From assembly GCA_029204225.1 (NCBI GenBank), contig CM055105.1, positions 48,621,688 to 48,685,687 of the forward strand: a DNA stretch of 64,000 bases. The letters are read 5' to 3'. The stretch comes from Diphasiastrum complanatum (taxonomy: Eukaryota; Streptophyta; Lycopodiopsida; Lycopodiales; Lycopodiaceae). The notes under the pieces were generated by a model. It saw only the letters and a program-made list of their open reading frames with translations, made no database searches and was not told where the DNA came from. Below, one piece after another: positions 10,980 to 21,667 of this stretch; the first letter of the stretch is position 1, and each line of letters opens with the position of its first letter. Position numbers and translations under genes: made by a program.

Positions 10980-12084
10980 CGGCACAAACCTCCCTTTAAT
11001 TCCTGCTTCTGAAAAACTTCTCACAAGCCGAAAATGAATCTTTCTTTCAACTCATTTCCAAATGCTTTTGCCTCTTCTAAAGCTTTGCAGCTAAACCTCG
11101 ATAATCAATTACATTCTTTGTATAGACAAAAACATTGATCAAAGAACGATACTGACGAAGAAGATAACACAAGTCTGAAAAAGCTCACACAAAAGTATAA
11201 TCTACAGAAAGCTGAGAGGACGGACAATCACATTATGGTATCAGCCATTGCTGCTGCTGCAGCGATTACGATATTATAGCATAACAAGATTATTATGAAT
11301 GCTGATCGAGGAGCTAACGAAAGCGCTAGCGATCCTTTGTGCGTTTGCCTTCTCTGATAGCGTTCTTCAGTCTAGTTACATACACTAGGTCAGTTAAGTC
11401 CGCACCGTCGGATTTACAAGAAGTCTGGATGTCGTTGGATGGATAACACGTGTAAGTATAGTCGTCTAATGCTTGTATAGGGTTCTTGGCTCTCGCCATA
11501 TTTCCCGCCTGACAAGAAGAAACTCACGCGTGCCATGTACTCGTTCATATATAAGGCCACCCAAAGGAGTTTCCAAGCTCTTGAACTCCATATAATTAGT
11601 TCAATAGGCTATGTACTAGGTTTATATTTGTACTAGGCAATCCAGAGGCGGGCTACCTACTATAGCACCCCGGAGCCTCTGGAGCGGTGAGGGTGGCTAC
11701 AACAAGTAGCCTACCATTGCGTAGCAGTTGCAGATCTACGAAGGAGATTAAAAACATTGTAGCAAAAAATTAAAAAAACACAGTGATGTTGTTGTTTTTC
11801 AAATTTGATCAAATTGGACCGAATAGAGTGTCATTAGCTACACGTTGATCCAAAAATCTCCAAAATCAGAGATCTATGCTTGAAGGAAAAAATTTTCGAA
11901 TAAATGCATTGTTAGCCATAATTGGCATTTCCCATACTTAAGAATAGTTTCAAGCAATTCTAAGGGCTAAATCTTCAATCAAAGATAGTTTCTCATCCAT
12001 AAGACGGATTGAGATGCAATGAGCAATTATCAATTTCATAGCAAATTTTCCATTTTCACTATCTGATGTCATCTAAGTGCACTA
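10980..12084. other. MSH6 upstream region / intergenic
   Basis: This holds the presumed MSH6 5'UTR and promoter, including the E2F-like site. A TATA-like ATATATAAGG near 11548 on the plus strand is followed at 12085 by a decayed copia gag. That TATA may therefore belong to the remains of a copia LTR rather than to a host gene. No clear LTR ends were found. Confidence 0.4.
11501..11509 (+). promoter_or_regulatory. E2F-like site upstream of MSH6
   Basis: TTTCCCGCC matches the plant E2F/DP consensus TTTSSCGS. It lies about 520 bp upstream of the MSH6 start codon. E2F sites work in either orientation, and mismatch-repair genes are commonly S-phase genes. The assignment to MSH6 is inference from position. 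Confidence 0.45.
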
Positions 12085-12900
12085 ATGGCTACTCTAAGTG
12101 AGATCATTCTTAATGAGTCTAGCGAGATTAAAGGAGCCAAAAATTATGTGGTTTAGAGATTCAAACTAATATACGTTTTGAAGGAAAGAGAGTTGTCACA
12201 AATTATGATCGGTGAGGAACCACGACCTATCATTGAAGAAGATTAACATGCAAAATGTGATCAATTTGTCAGTCAAAGATGCTATTATTTCCTACATTGC
12301 ATATTTGGAAGGACCAAAAAAAGAGTGTGATACTATCAAGGCCTTGTCTGAGACAACTAATACATCTTGCCTGCTATTGTTAAAGATAAAATTGCATACA
12401 TTGTAGATGGATGATGATGCAATGATCTCCAAACACTTATTGAAAATTAAGAAAACTCAAGATCATCTTGTTGTAGTTGGTGAGTGAATTTAACATCGTG
12501 AAATTGTTCAATTGAGACTAATAAGTTTGAGTAACTCATTTCAAACTTTTGTGGCAAGCGTAGCCACAAGGGAGCGGCTACCTGGCTATGAGAATTGTGA
12601 GAGCAATGTCGAGAGAATGTTAGCCATTGCAAGAAACGATTTGACCAAGTTCTTGTCACAAGAGGAGGCGACAGTAGATTCATTGTGGAAGACACTCGTC
12701 AAGAGGAGGCAATTCGAATCAAGGGTCATTCAATCAGTTTCAAGAACAATTGAATGATGGTGCAAATCATGGTAGTTGGCATCATGAGCCAAAGTCGAGG
12801 CAATTCAAGACAAACGAATCATGAGAATTATTGATATTGTAATAAGTATGGTCATTGGGAGTATAAGTGTTTCATGAAGCGAAAGGAAATAGCACAACAT
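12085..12900 (+). pseudogene. Ty1/copia gag with decayed zinc knuckle
   Basis: The frame starts MATLSEIILNESSEIKGAKN at 12085 and has TAG where the conserved gag Trp should be (YVV*RFKL). Later segments fit copia gag: ETTNTSCLLLLKIKLHTL, SKHLLKIKKTQDHLVVVGE, LISLSNSFQTFVASVATRE. At about 12825-12875 a knuckle reads YCNKYGHWEYKC, with its first Cys codon changed to Tyr and an adjacent TGA. Several frameshifts; dead. Confidence 0.75.
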
Positions 12901-13014
12901 AAGGGCAAATGGCAAGTGAGCAATTACACTAATCAACGTTTATTTGATTGTGATCAATATGAAGATGATAAAGCTGAAAGTTCGAATTTGGTTATTATTG
13001 CGCGAGATCAATCA

Positions 13015-13200
13015 TCTCGAATTGATTTATGAGATCACTCTTGATCATATTGATCATTTCTTGATTATTTCCAGTAATAATCAAGTCATCAACATAAAGA
13101 GCAACCAAGGAAATCATACCATCTTTGAGACCAAAAGGGATTTCTTCAAGTGATATACTTTATGTTCTCGTCCTTCTGAAACAAAGCATTATACATGAAG
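13015..13200 (-). pseudogene. Ty1/copia RT fragment (YVDD box)
   Basis: The minus strand reads HKVYHLKKSL, then after a 1-base shift FGLKDGMISLVALYVDDLII followed by TGNNQEMINMIK. This is the RT core with intact YVDD. The segment between KKSL-FGLK and YVDD is much shorter than in copia RT, so an internal deletion is present. A degenerate primer site (TTGGTATTAAAGCC, minus strand near 14020-14033) may belong to the same element. Confidence 0.8.
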
Positions 13201-13252
13201 GCTATAGTCTGAATGAGGGTGCGTGCAATGGAGGTTAGTGTCTCTTCTCTCT

Positions 13253-13419
<167 letters not shown>

Positions 13420-14279
13420 TTACCTCCTTCTCAGTTTGCTATGGAGGGAGGGTTTCAACGCCCAACAAAGAATCAAAGTTGCTCCTCCTACTGTCCATGG
13501 CCACCTACAACCTACTATAGGCACTTGCGCCCTACCAATGTGACTCTAGCTGTGTTTTTATAGTACTAAAAAATGTGCCATATAGAGAGAGTTTTTTGTG
13601 GGTTTTGCTTAAAAAATGCCGACTGTGAGGAAAAAGAGAATTGAAAGAACATTTTTCCAAACTCTTCATGGGATTCTTTTCATAGTGTCCACCTCCACTA
13701 AGGTCACCCTTCCTCAATCTTGTGATGCAATTTACTACTCAAAAATTGGTATTAACTATAAACAAGTTGATTATCTCACAAATCTACCAACACCTCACGA
13801 AACCGGAAAGTTTCTCAAACTTCCTCTGTCTTCAGTCCGATTGAGCCCTACAAATTGTGATGGCCACCCACAATTGTCCTTTACAGCTATTAGTAAACTT
13901 GGTAAGCCTCCATATGCCTGAATCAATACACTGATTGGCGTAAATCCAAAACTCTCAAAAAACTAGTTTTTTTCAAAGCTCTCTTTAATGGCAACTCTAT
14001 ACTATGCACAATTCTTGTAAGGCTTTAATACCAAGTTAAAATTTGCTTCTAATAGAATCACATAACGAATAACATGAAAACTCACTTAGAAAGCACTCTC
14101 CAAGTTCCACATAGCAAAACTATATTTTTCAAACTGAAACACTGCACATATAATTTTTCTTGTGGCAACCCATGCATGACCTGGGTTGTCAATGACGGGA
14201 CACGTATCCCATTGACTTCCCCGTCACGAAGACAATTAGTCCTAGTTTACTGATTGGACCCACATTCAAGAACACAATG

Positions 14280-15230
14280 ATTCTACTTTTATTCTAACTT
14301 TGTGAGAGCCTTTCAGAAGGCGTTTCTGGTAGGTGATGATGTGTACTATTATCAAAGATCTATCAATTGCAAAATGGAGAGTAAGTTCCTGGATAAGTAC
14401 ATTCAAGGAGTTTTAGATTTGTTGATTAAGATTCCATCATTCGATACAAAGTTAGGATTATGACAATTTATACTAGATTTGCGAGCTAACTACTAGAATA
14501 AATGTCGGAGGAACATGCTTTAAAACTTTGACAAAATGATCCATATCAAAAAGGCCTATGATTCTATGATAGTAGCATCAAGGAAGCAGTTGCATCAAAA
14601 TCCATCACTCTCTAAATTCAAGAAAGATTTTGAGAGCAAAATCAGCCTAAGTACTTTGATGAATTGGATAGAGAAGCTTCTAGATTTTGCAAAAACAAAA
14701 ATTTGTCTTGGAAGAAGGCTCATAAATCTAATGTTTGCTACATTTGCAATAAACCTAGAAATCTTGTGAAGAACTACTCTAAGCATAAGAAACTGGTGGC
14801 TTAAATAATTGAAATTTGTGGTAATAAAAGTTTGAAACTTGAAATTCATTTGGTGGATTGTTGAGTGTGAATGTTCATTTAATACTACTTCTTTTATGCC
14901 AAATGAAAAGACACAGTGTATGGTGAACAAGTTAGTATTTTATTGGATAGTGGATCAACTCATAACTTTATGAACCAGAAACCTAGCTTGAAAACTAAAG
15001 CTGTAACCATAGATATAAGGTTTACCTAGCTTCAGGTGCATATTTTAGATTCAACGTGGATGGATGTTATTTGAGATTACAAATGGTTATTTAAGAAGTC
15101 TGATTCTCTGGACATAAATTTTGAGAGACATGCTTTCCTTTAGAGAAGAGAATAAAATGGTTACGATGTCTGTGTTAGATTTCATTCCTGAAAACATTTT
15201 GTAATGTGGAACTACTCTACAATTTTACTC
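14280..15230 (+). pseudogene. Ty3/gypsy gag-protease fragment
   Basis: A gag tail (14536 onward) leads to a degenerate knuckle CYICNKPRNLVKNY, where the His and last Cys have become Asn and Tyr. About 150 bp on, the protease reads VSILLDSGSTHNFMNQK (about 14930-14980), the classic gypsy DSGSTHNF active site, still intact. The downstream frames decay by 15.2 kb with no RT. Confidence 0.75.
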
Positions 15231-16390
15231 GCATTATTGAGACAATGTTGAAAGTGTCGAAGACCGTCTATAGAAATACATGTATTGTCAACATAGAGTC
15301 GAATTTATTGTCGAGGGTTATGAAATAATGACTGAAGTAGATTGGATAGTGGAGTCTTATCCACTACATATTCTGGGTCCAATCCCTCATCTCCATGTGG
15401 CACCTCCCAGGTGATAACGATGCATTTCGTTAGGGTTGTGCCATCAACAACTATAAGTAGATCGTTAGATCAGTTCGTTTTAATTGTTATCAACAATCAA
15501 CAACTTCAATAGCTGTTCATTAGAAGTATTTATTATTTTTCTCCTCTCTGTTCCGCCAAAGGCATAAACTGATCATTACTAAGCTATCATGATCACAGCT
15601 TGTGTAAGAGTGGAGTTTATAGCAGAATTAGATGCGTTATTATTATAGTGCAATTAGAGTAGACAACAGATGTATTTTTCATTATCTAGCAATACATACT
15701 GCATTTGACAATTCGACAATTCAACAAATGACTTGTCTTGTTCTACTCTTTCTGTTGATCATGCTATTATGATTAGACTTCTGAGAATTGGCAATGAAGC
15801 AATATTTCTCTGCCATTCATTTTTTGCACTTGTGAATGATAGTAAAACTATATTTATGATAGTATCAAAAATATATTTGTTATTACATTAACTATTGCTC
15901 TTGCCATTGGTATTGAACAGTCATTCGAACTATACTTGTCAAATGTAACAAATTCCAGCTATTACAATCATACGAAGGATATTCAAAAGCAGAGAGCGTC
16001 AACTGAGCACGACAAGGGAGCTCCAGAATCCAACTCTACCAGGAGCATCACCGCCATCGAAGTCGACAGGTAGCGCACTGGCCAACAAGCGAAACAAAGT
16101 CCAACATCTCACAACCATACTTTATGACGATGAGAATAAAACATAGCCGAGTTGGAAAATATATTAGATCTACCATAAAAATAAAGTCAGACACCCATAG
16201 AGGGTGCAATTTACTCACAAGCCAAAAGGCGCAAGAATTAGAGGTATACTAGCTCTTAGTTGGGCCCAAAATGAAAGAGACCCAAGTAGTTAAAATCTAA
16301 TTTGGTTCTAAACTTTTTAAAGTCAAGTTGTTATGGCACATGGTTTTGGGTTCACCAAAAACCCTAACTCTAAGAATGTCTATATAAGGG
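15231..16390. other. Unannotated stretch
   Basis: No coding signal. 15.3-15.7 kb reads like LTR sequence (promoter-like AT-rich DNA next to the gypsy fragment), but I found no paired copy or clear ends. Confidence 0.3.
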
Positions 16391-16473
16391 CATGGGACAC
16401 CATTTTTGTGGTTACCTTTTACATTTGAAGAGAGAGAGCATGGGACACCATTTTTGTGGTTACCTTTTTCATT

Positions 16474-16475
<2 letters not shown>
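16391..16475 (+). repeat. Two-copy duplication of about 48 bp next to a GA tract
   Basis: CATGGGACACCATTTTTGTG plus the following GTTACCTTTT segment occurs at 16391 and again at 16439. Each copy ends in a GAGAGAG stub, and the second runs into the (GA)n tract. This suggests slippage or unequal exchange anchored in the GA repeat. Confidence 0.8.

Positions 16476-16550
<75 letters not shown>
16476..16550 (+). repeat. (GA)n microsatellite
   Basis: 75 bp of perfect GA directly after the duplicated unit. Confidence 0.98.
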
Positions 16551-16552
<2 letters not shown>

Positions 16553-17379
16553 TCCCCCTCTTCCTATCATTTGTGTGTTCAAGGAGTAAAGATTTGATTA
16601 CTCACCAAATTTAATTACTTACCAGTTTGAAATTTTTTTGAGTTTTCCTTCACCTCTTTACTTGATGCTTTCATAGTACCTTCAAAAACTTTAGATCTAT
16701 GATCCAAAGGTTCGGCGAGTGAATTCACATTTTTCACACTATTACTCACCGATTTGAATTTTTTCGTCATTCTTTAATTTTTCCACCACGAGTAAACTCT
16801 TTGTAGTATTTATTGCCAACAGCTCCAATTTAGTTGCCCTTTTGACAGTAGGTTCTGATCTTCATTCACAATCCATAGGCAACTTGGCAAGTAATTAGAA
16901 TTATTTGCCAATTACTCGCACTATTAGGTGCGTATTACTTGTCATAAAAAAAAAATGCAATTTTTTTTTTGTGATAGATCTAATCAAATTGACTATTAGA
17001 ATCCATCTACACTTTCAAATATTCCATAATCACCTTCCATATTGTATTTATTTTATTTTATTTTCCATCTAATTGTGATCTGATCTCGATATCCATCTAT
17101 TCTCTGATCCAATATTTCTCAAAAACTGAAAATGCTCAACACAAAAAATAGTCCTACAATCTATTTTGGTGTATCCATCTAAGGTCCTGGAGGAGATTAT
17201 CAACTCTAGATCTTCTAGATCTAGAAAAATTTGTTAACGTGCCTATTGAGATTGAAAACATTAACTTAGATTCACCCATGATGGATAATCCTATCCGCAA
17301 TGATTTCTGCAAATTTACACCCAAGCATGTGGAGCCTATGGAGACAACAACCTGTAAGAGTTGTTGCAATATTTCAACT

Positions 17380-18140
17380 TGTGCATCATCGATTCCGTGA
17401 AAAATTGGTATTTCAATCTAGAGCAGAATGAACACAACAACTAGGATATCTTGCAAGAGAAGTTCATCGCTTGATTAAAGACCACCCACTTTCTTTCCGA
17501 TCCATTCCTACAACTTGGACGAATCCGCATGAATAAGAAGAATGAGTCTCTACGTGATTATATAGAACGAATCAAGAGATTGTGTGGAGGTTGCGATCCT
17601 GATAGTGTCCCAAGCCATAGTATCTTGACATGGTTCATGGTAGGACTACCCAAGTGAATTAGGCAACATATGAATAGGCGAGACAAGTATGTCTCATTTC
17701 AAGCAACGTGCGCTAATGCCATCAAAAGAGTCAATGATAGTAAAATCACAAGCTTTGACTCTAATAACCCTTCTGATGAGAGAAGACGCTGAAATGAACA
17801 ATGAGCCAAATGTAAGGATAAGCTTCATGATGATGCTTCCACCTCTACGGCCAATAGCACCAGCATGATTATATCCGCCATAGAGAAGAAGTTGCACACA
17901 TAGAGAAAGGAACAATTCAGAAAGCTTTCCACTAACCTTACTATGACCGTTGATCAAAAGCTAAAAGGCTGTGCTGGCAACTACATGGGGAATGAATGCC
18001 CATAGCCACGACAAAGGTTAAAGCTGCCTGCATGATATTGCCATATCTGCAATATATAAATAACCATGATACAAACAACTGCCAATACACCTTGAGGAAC
18101 CAAGCTGCACTTCTAGCACCAAATCCCCCCCCCCCAATTG
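17380..18140 (+). pseudogene. LTR-retrotransposon gag remnant
   Basis: Frames include NESLRDYIERIKRLCGGC, then ILTWFMVGLPK*IRQHM and VSFQATCANAIKRVNDS, a gag-like order with an internal stop. At 18035-18085 a knuckle can be seen as CHICN in one frame and NNHDTNNC in another, a CCHC motif broken by a short indel. Copia or gypsy origin is not settled. Confidence 0.55.
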
Positions 18141-18557
18141 GCACTACCTTCCATTCTTGCTAGAACCCAAGGATTAGTAGTACGAAATCCTCAATCAATT
18201 GCTCAGTAGTTGTGAACACGGTTGAAGTGACCGACGAGCCCTACTATTTCGAGGAAAAAACACAGGGCACCGTTCAAGTGAATTTCATTGATGGAGTGAA
18301 TGGAGAGCTAATACTAATCTATGCAAACCAACTTTGTAGTACTGGATTAAGGGCTCCAATAAAGTGTTACAGATGTGGATAGAATTAGCGAATATTCGTG
18401 TGTACTTCTTCAAATCATTGAAGACCTCGTGTGAAACTCCAGCAAGAGTACCGACGTGCTTCAATGGACATTATGACTTTGTGATGGGCTTCAGTGGGAG
18501 CTGACTGTGTGCTCTGAGCTCGTAAGATCGATCGACTGTGTGAAGCGCTAAATGCAT

Positions 18558-18625
<68 letters not shown>

Positions 18626-19067
18626 ATGGGCTGTTGCCCACACACCCATTTAATTGAATACATTCTTTGTTTAGTTAAGTGCATGTTGTCTCTTTATCTC
18701 TTCTCTTTATTTATGTTTTTGATACAACAAACTATCTTTCTATCCTAAAAGTATAATAGTTTCATCTCCACCTTCTCACCTTGCATTACGTCGTGGAAGG
18801 CCTATAGGCCTCAGGCCTTCCATGCAGGTCGGGGCCCTAAGAGGCTCATGAAGAGGTGGGTTTCTGCATGTAGTAGGTTGAGCCATGAGAGCGACGAATA
18901 CTAGTACAAGCTATAGTCCATTGTCGGATTAACGATACCTGATGTAGCATGAGAGAGATAGACGGTCAAGATCTAAATATGTTTACAAGGTTGCACTATG
19001 GAACATAATAAACCTTCTCCCAACTAATGAATCAATGTCACATGTTTAATATCACTCACCGCTAGAG
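18141..19067. other. Intergenic, with a TC microsatellite
   Basis: Nothing recognisable apart from the (TC)n tract at 18562-18624. 18.9-19.07 kb begins the far upstream region of dirigent gene 1. Confidence 0.4.
18562..18624 (+). repeat. (TC)n microsatellite
   Basis: 63 bp of perfect TC. Confidence 0.97.
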
Positions 19068-19166
19068 ATCAAGTTTCCTTTCCCTTTTCATTAAACCATT
19101 ACGTTACGTTGCAAAATCAATTACATATCAAGTTTCCTTTCCCTTTTCCTTAAACCATTCACGTTA
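19068..19166 (+). repeat. Tandem duplication in the dirigent 1 upstream region
   Basis: The block ATCAAGTTTCCTTTCCCTTT with its following TTAAACCATT occurs at 19068 and again at 19127 (offset 59). The dirigent 3 upstream region (about 62389-62430) has a single diverged copy, so the duplication arose after the two genes separated. Confidence 0.75.
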
Positions 19167-19618
19167 TTGGATCTTGAATCTAGTGTGTAATTACCTGATT
19201 ATCTGACAGCTCTTGATTTTGTCTCAGCGAGAGATTCAGCTCAATGTACTATCCTAGAAACCCACAAGCTGTTTAATATCTCTTATTAACTGCGAAGGTT
19301 CTCTTTTAAATTGTTAGATCAAATGATTTTTCAGGATGAGACTGAGCGAGTTCACATCTAACAAAATACTACCATGAATCATAGGAGAAATAGTCAATTC
19401 AGCAGGAGAAATTAGAATAGAGAGCATAAAATGCACAAGTCAATCTACTGAAATAGTCTCACACGCCTTGAAACGTCGCCTGGCCTAACGCGGTTGCCAA
19501 ATCTTCAGGGGTATTCGTCGATTCCTCAAAGTCAGCACCACCTCGTGTAGGAGGTTTCTCCTAGCTGGTCCTGCAAACTGGAATTTTACTTTTTTGCAGG
19601 AATCATATATCTTGCCAA

Positions 19619-19625
19619 TATAATA
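19619..19625 (+). promoter_or_regulatory. TATA box of dirigent gene 1
   Basis: TATAATA lies 83 bp upstream of the start codon. The same context (CCAATATAAT, then a CATGCAA RY-type motif) sits upstream of dirigent 3 at 62930, and TATAAAG at 51619 occupies the matching place in dirigent 2. Confidence 0.6.
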
Positions 19626-19701
19626 GCATGCAATCGAAGCTATATTCTCATCACATTTCTTTGTTGCATAGCACAGTTGCATCCATTCACAAAACTGTAC
19701 A

Positions 19702-20241
19702 ATGACGCCGCTCCTTTCAGCTATTTTGATGGTCTTCCTCGTTTGTAGCAGCTTTGTTGTGGTGGAATCAACGAAGAAGGTAGTGCGACTTCATTGGTTC
19801 ATGCACGACACACCTTTCAATGGGCTCACTCCATCTTCCATTCCCGTTACAGCCCATAACCCCAACGACATTCAGAATGAATTCAAGAACAAACTGTTTG
19901 GTCAGATTTACGTAATTGATGATCCGCTAACCCGGAATTCTTCTCTGACATCTGCAAGCTTTGGGAGAGCTCAAGGCACCTATTCTTTTGTCTCCAGAGA
20001 TGACATAGTTGCGTACGTGAGCTACACGATTAGTATCCGAACTGGAAAGTACAGTGGCAGCACTCTCAACATTCTTGGAGCATATCAATATTCCAAACCA
20101 ATAAAGCAATATGCGATCGCGGGAGGGACAGGAGATTTCACGCTTGCCAGGGGAATCCTCAAGGAAGAAGTGGTCAATCTTTTTGGACCATTCAATGCCT
20201 CGGCCACTTTATCACACCATGCCACTGTCTACTTAGATTGA
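19702..20241 (+). CDS. Dirigent family protein, copy 1 (intact)
   Basis: Dirigent proteins are secreted trimeric beta-barrels that steer stereoselective coupling of phenoxy radicals in lignan and lignin-related pathways. This single-exon gene encodes 179 residues. Residues 1-23 form a signal peptide (hydrophobic LLSAILMVFLVCSSFVVV) in front of KKVVRLHWFMHDTPFNG, the family's first strand with its HD motif. Later family blocks are LFGQIYVIDDPLT, FGRAQGTYSFVSRDD, LNILGAYQY, IAGGTGDFTLARG and ATLSHHATVYLD. Two N-glycosylation sequons (NSS, NAS) suit apoplastic export. Length and all blocks match the family. The start follows GTACA and is shared by all three copies. The sequence is divergent from typical seed-plant dirigents, so the exact substrate is unknown. 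Confidence 0.93.
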   Translation: MTPLLSAILMVFLVCSSFVVVESTKKVVRLHWFMHDTPFNGLTPSSIPVTAHNPNDIQNEFKNKLFGQIYVIDDPLTRNSSLTSASFGRAQGTYSFVSRDDIVAYVSYTISIRTGKYSGSTLNILGAYQYSKPIKQYAIAGGTGDFTLARGILKEEVVNLFGPFNASATLSHHATVYLD

Positions 20242-20823
20242 TGAAATCAGAGTGACATAATTTCATCTTCAATTCAACCTTAACTCTCTGTAAGCTGACG
20301 ACCCATTATTAAGGCTGGGGCTGGCCGAAGTTTTTCCGAACATCTATTTCTAAAAACCTATGCTATCGATGTCTGGAGCGGCACCAACAGTTAGACGAGT
20401 TAAATCAGATCCATTCTACTCATTAACTAAAAGAATTATTTCTTTTCTGGCCTTGCGGAATCATTGTAAGCAAGCTGCATTGTGAAGCGGAGTGTAGCAA
20501 TACTTTGTAGCTGTTGCATCGTGACGCGCAGTGTAGCAATACTTTGTAGCTTTACAGAAATGTACTACAGACGGCGGCTATTTTACCGTCTCCATAAAAC
20601 AGTTCATTTTGTTTTTATTTAGATGCTGGCAAATATACTGTCTGAATGGAAAATGTGGAAGTTCTTCTCTCATTCATCATCTCTCACCTGCTGTTGAATG
20701 CCAATTCGTTGATCTTTGATATAAGTACAGAATTACTGGAATCTAGGCACTGGGCATGCAGTTTTTTCCTTCAACCCAAAGGAAATTTCCCTTTGGATTA
20801 TTGTCCCTTTGTGTGTGTGATAA

Positions 20824-21115
20824 TGTTAAGAATAAATGTGGCAAGTATGCCACGTAAACAATAAGTAAAGGACCTTTGGTCCATAGGATCAAGTAGTTTC
20901 TATGTTAATGTGACTCCGTATATGTGACGTTTGATCTTGAGACTTGTAACGGTTGGTGAACCATTGTCTCGTTGTCTCTCTCACTGTAAAGGCTTGTTGC
21001 CTTCATGCATGAATTAATTTCGATATACCATTGTGTTTAGTTAAGCGCTCTCACTTCTCTCTCTTCTGCACTCTCTCTTCTGCTGCTGCTATTACGTAAC
21101 TCTGAGAATGTAATA
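20824..21115 (+). repeat. Copia-type LTR with primer-binding site
   Basis: About 292 bp from TGTTAAGAATA to TAATA, followed at 21116-21127 by TGGTATCAGAGC, the initiator-Met primer site. It carries a TC-rich leader. Only about 50 bp of internal sequence follow before a different repeat begins at 21173. It interrupts the 3' flank that dirigent 1 shares with dirigent 2. Confidence 0.7.
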
Positions 21116-21172
21116 TGGTATCAGAGCCCATGCGATCTGCCAATGATCTTCTTGACAATGCGCGATGGCTCC

Positions 21173-21565
21173 CACAAGAAACTTTTGTTCGTTTCCTATA
21201 TAGGAAAAAAAAGAGAAATTCCACACATTTTCCTAGATTCAAGTGAACATATCTAGGAAAGTGATGACTAGGAAAAGTGTAACGTTCCCTAGATTGACAA
21301 ACTAGGGAATTTAAGGATAATAATCCTTATAGGGAATTCAATCCTCATAAATTTCCTAGATCACTCCCTATATAGGGAATTACAAGATATTAATCCTATA
21401 TAGGGAATTCAATCGTCAAAATTTCCTAGATCACTCTCTATATAGGGAATTGCTCGATAATAATCCCTATATAGGAAATTCAATCCTCAATTTTTCCTAG
21501 ATCACTCCCTATATAGGAATTGCAAACTACATTGCATTCCCTATACAGAAAATTGAAAACTAGAA
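21173..21565 (+). repeat. AT-rich element with a 71-bp minisatellite
   Basis: From 21331 a unit starting AGGGAATTCA recurs at 21402 and 21473, exactly 71 bp apart, with a decayed fourth unit near 21545. Each unit carries the palindrome TCCCTATATAGGGA or a close variant. The left edge CACAAGAAACTTTTGTT (21173) reappears inverted at 40532, marking it as the terminus of a dispersed element. Confidence 0.75.
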
Positions 21566-21572
21566 AAAGTAG

Positions 21573-21576
<4 letters not shown>

Positions 21577-21664
<88 letters not shown>
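21577..21664 (+). repeat. (TC)n microsatellite
   Basis: 88 bp of perfect TC directly after the minisatellite element. Confidence 0.97.
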
Positions 21665-21667
<3 letters not shown>

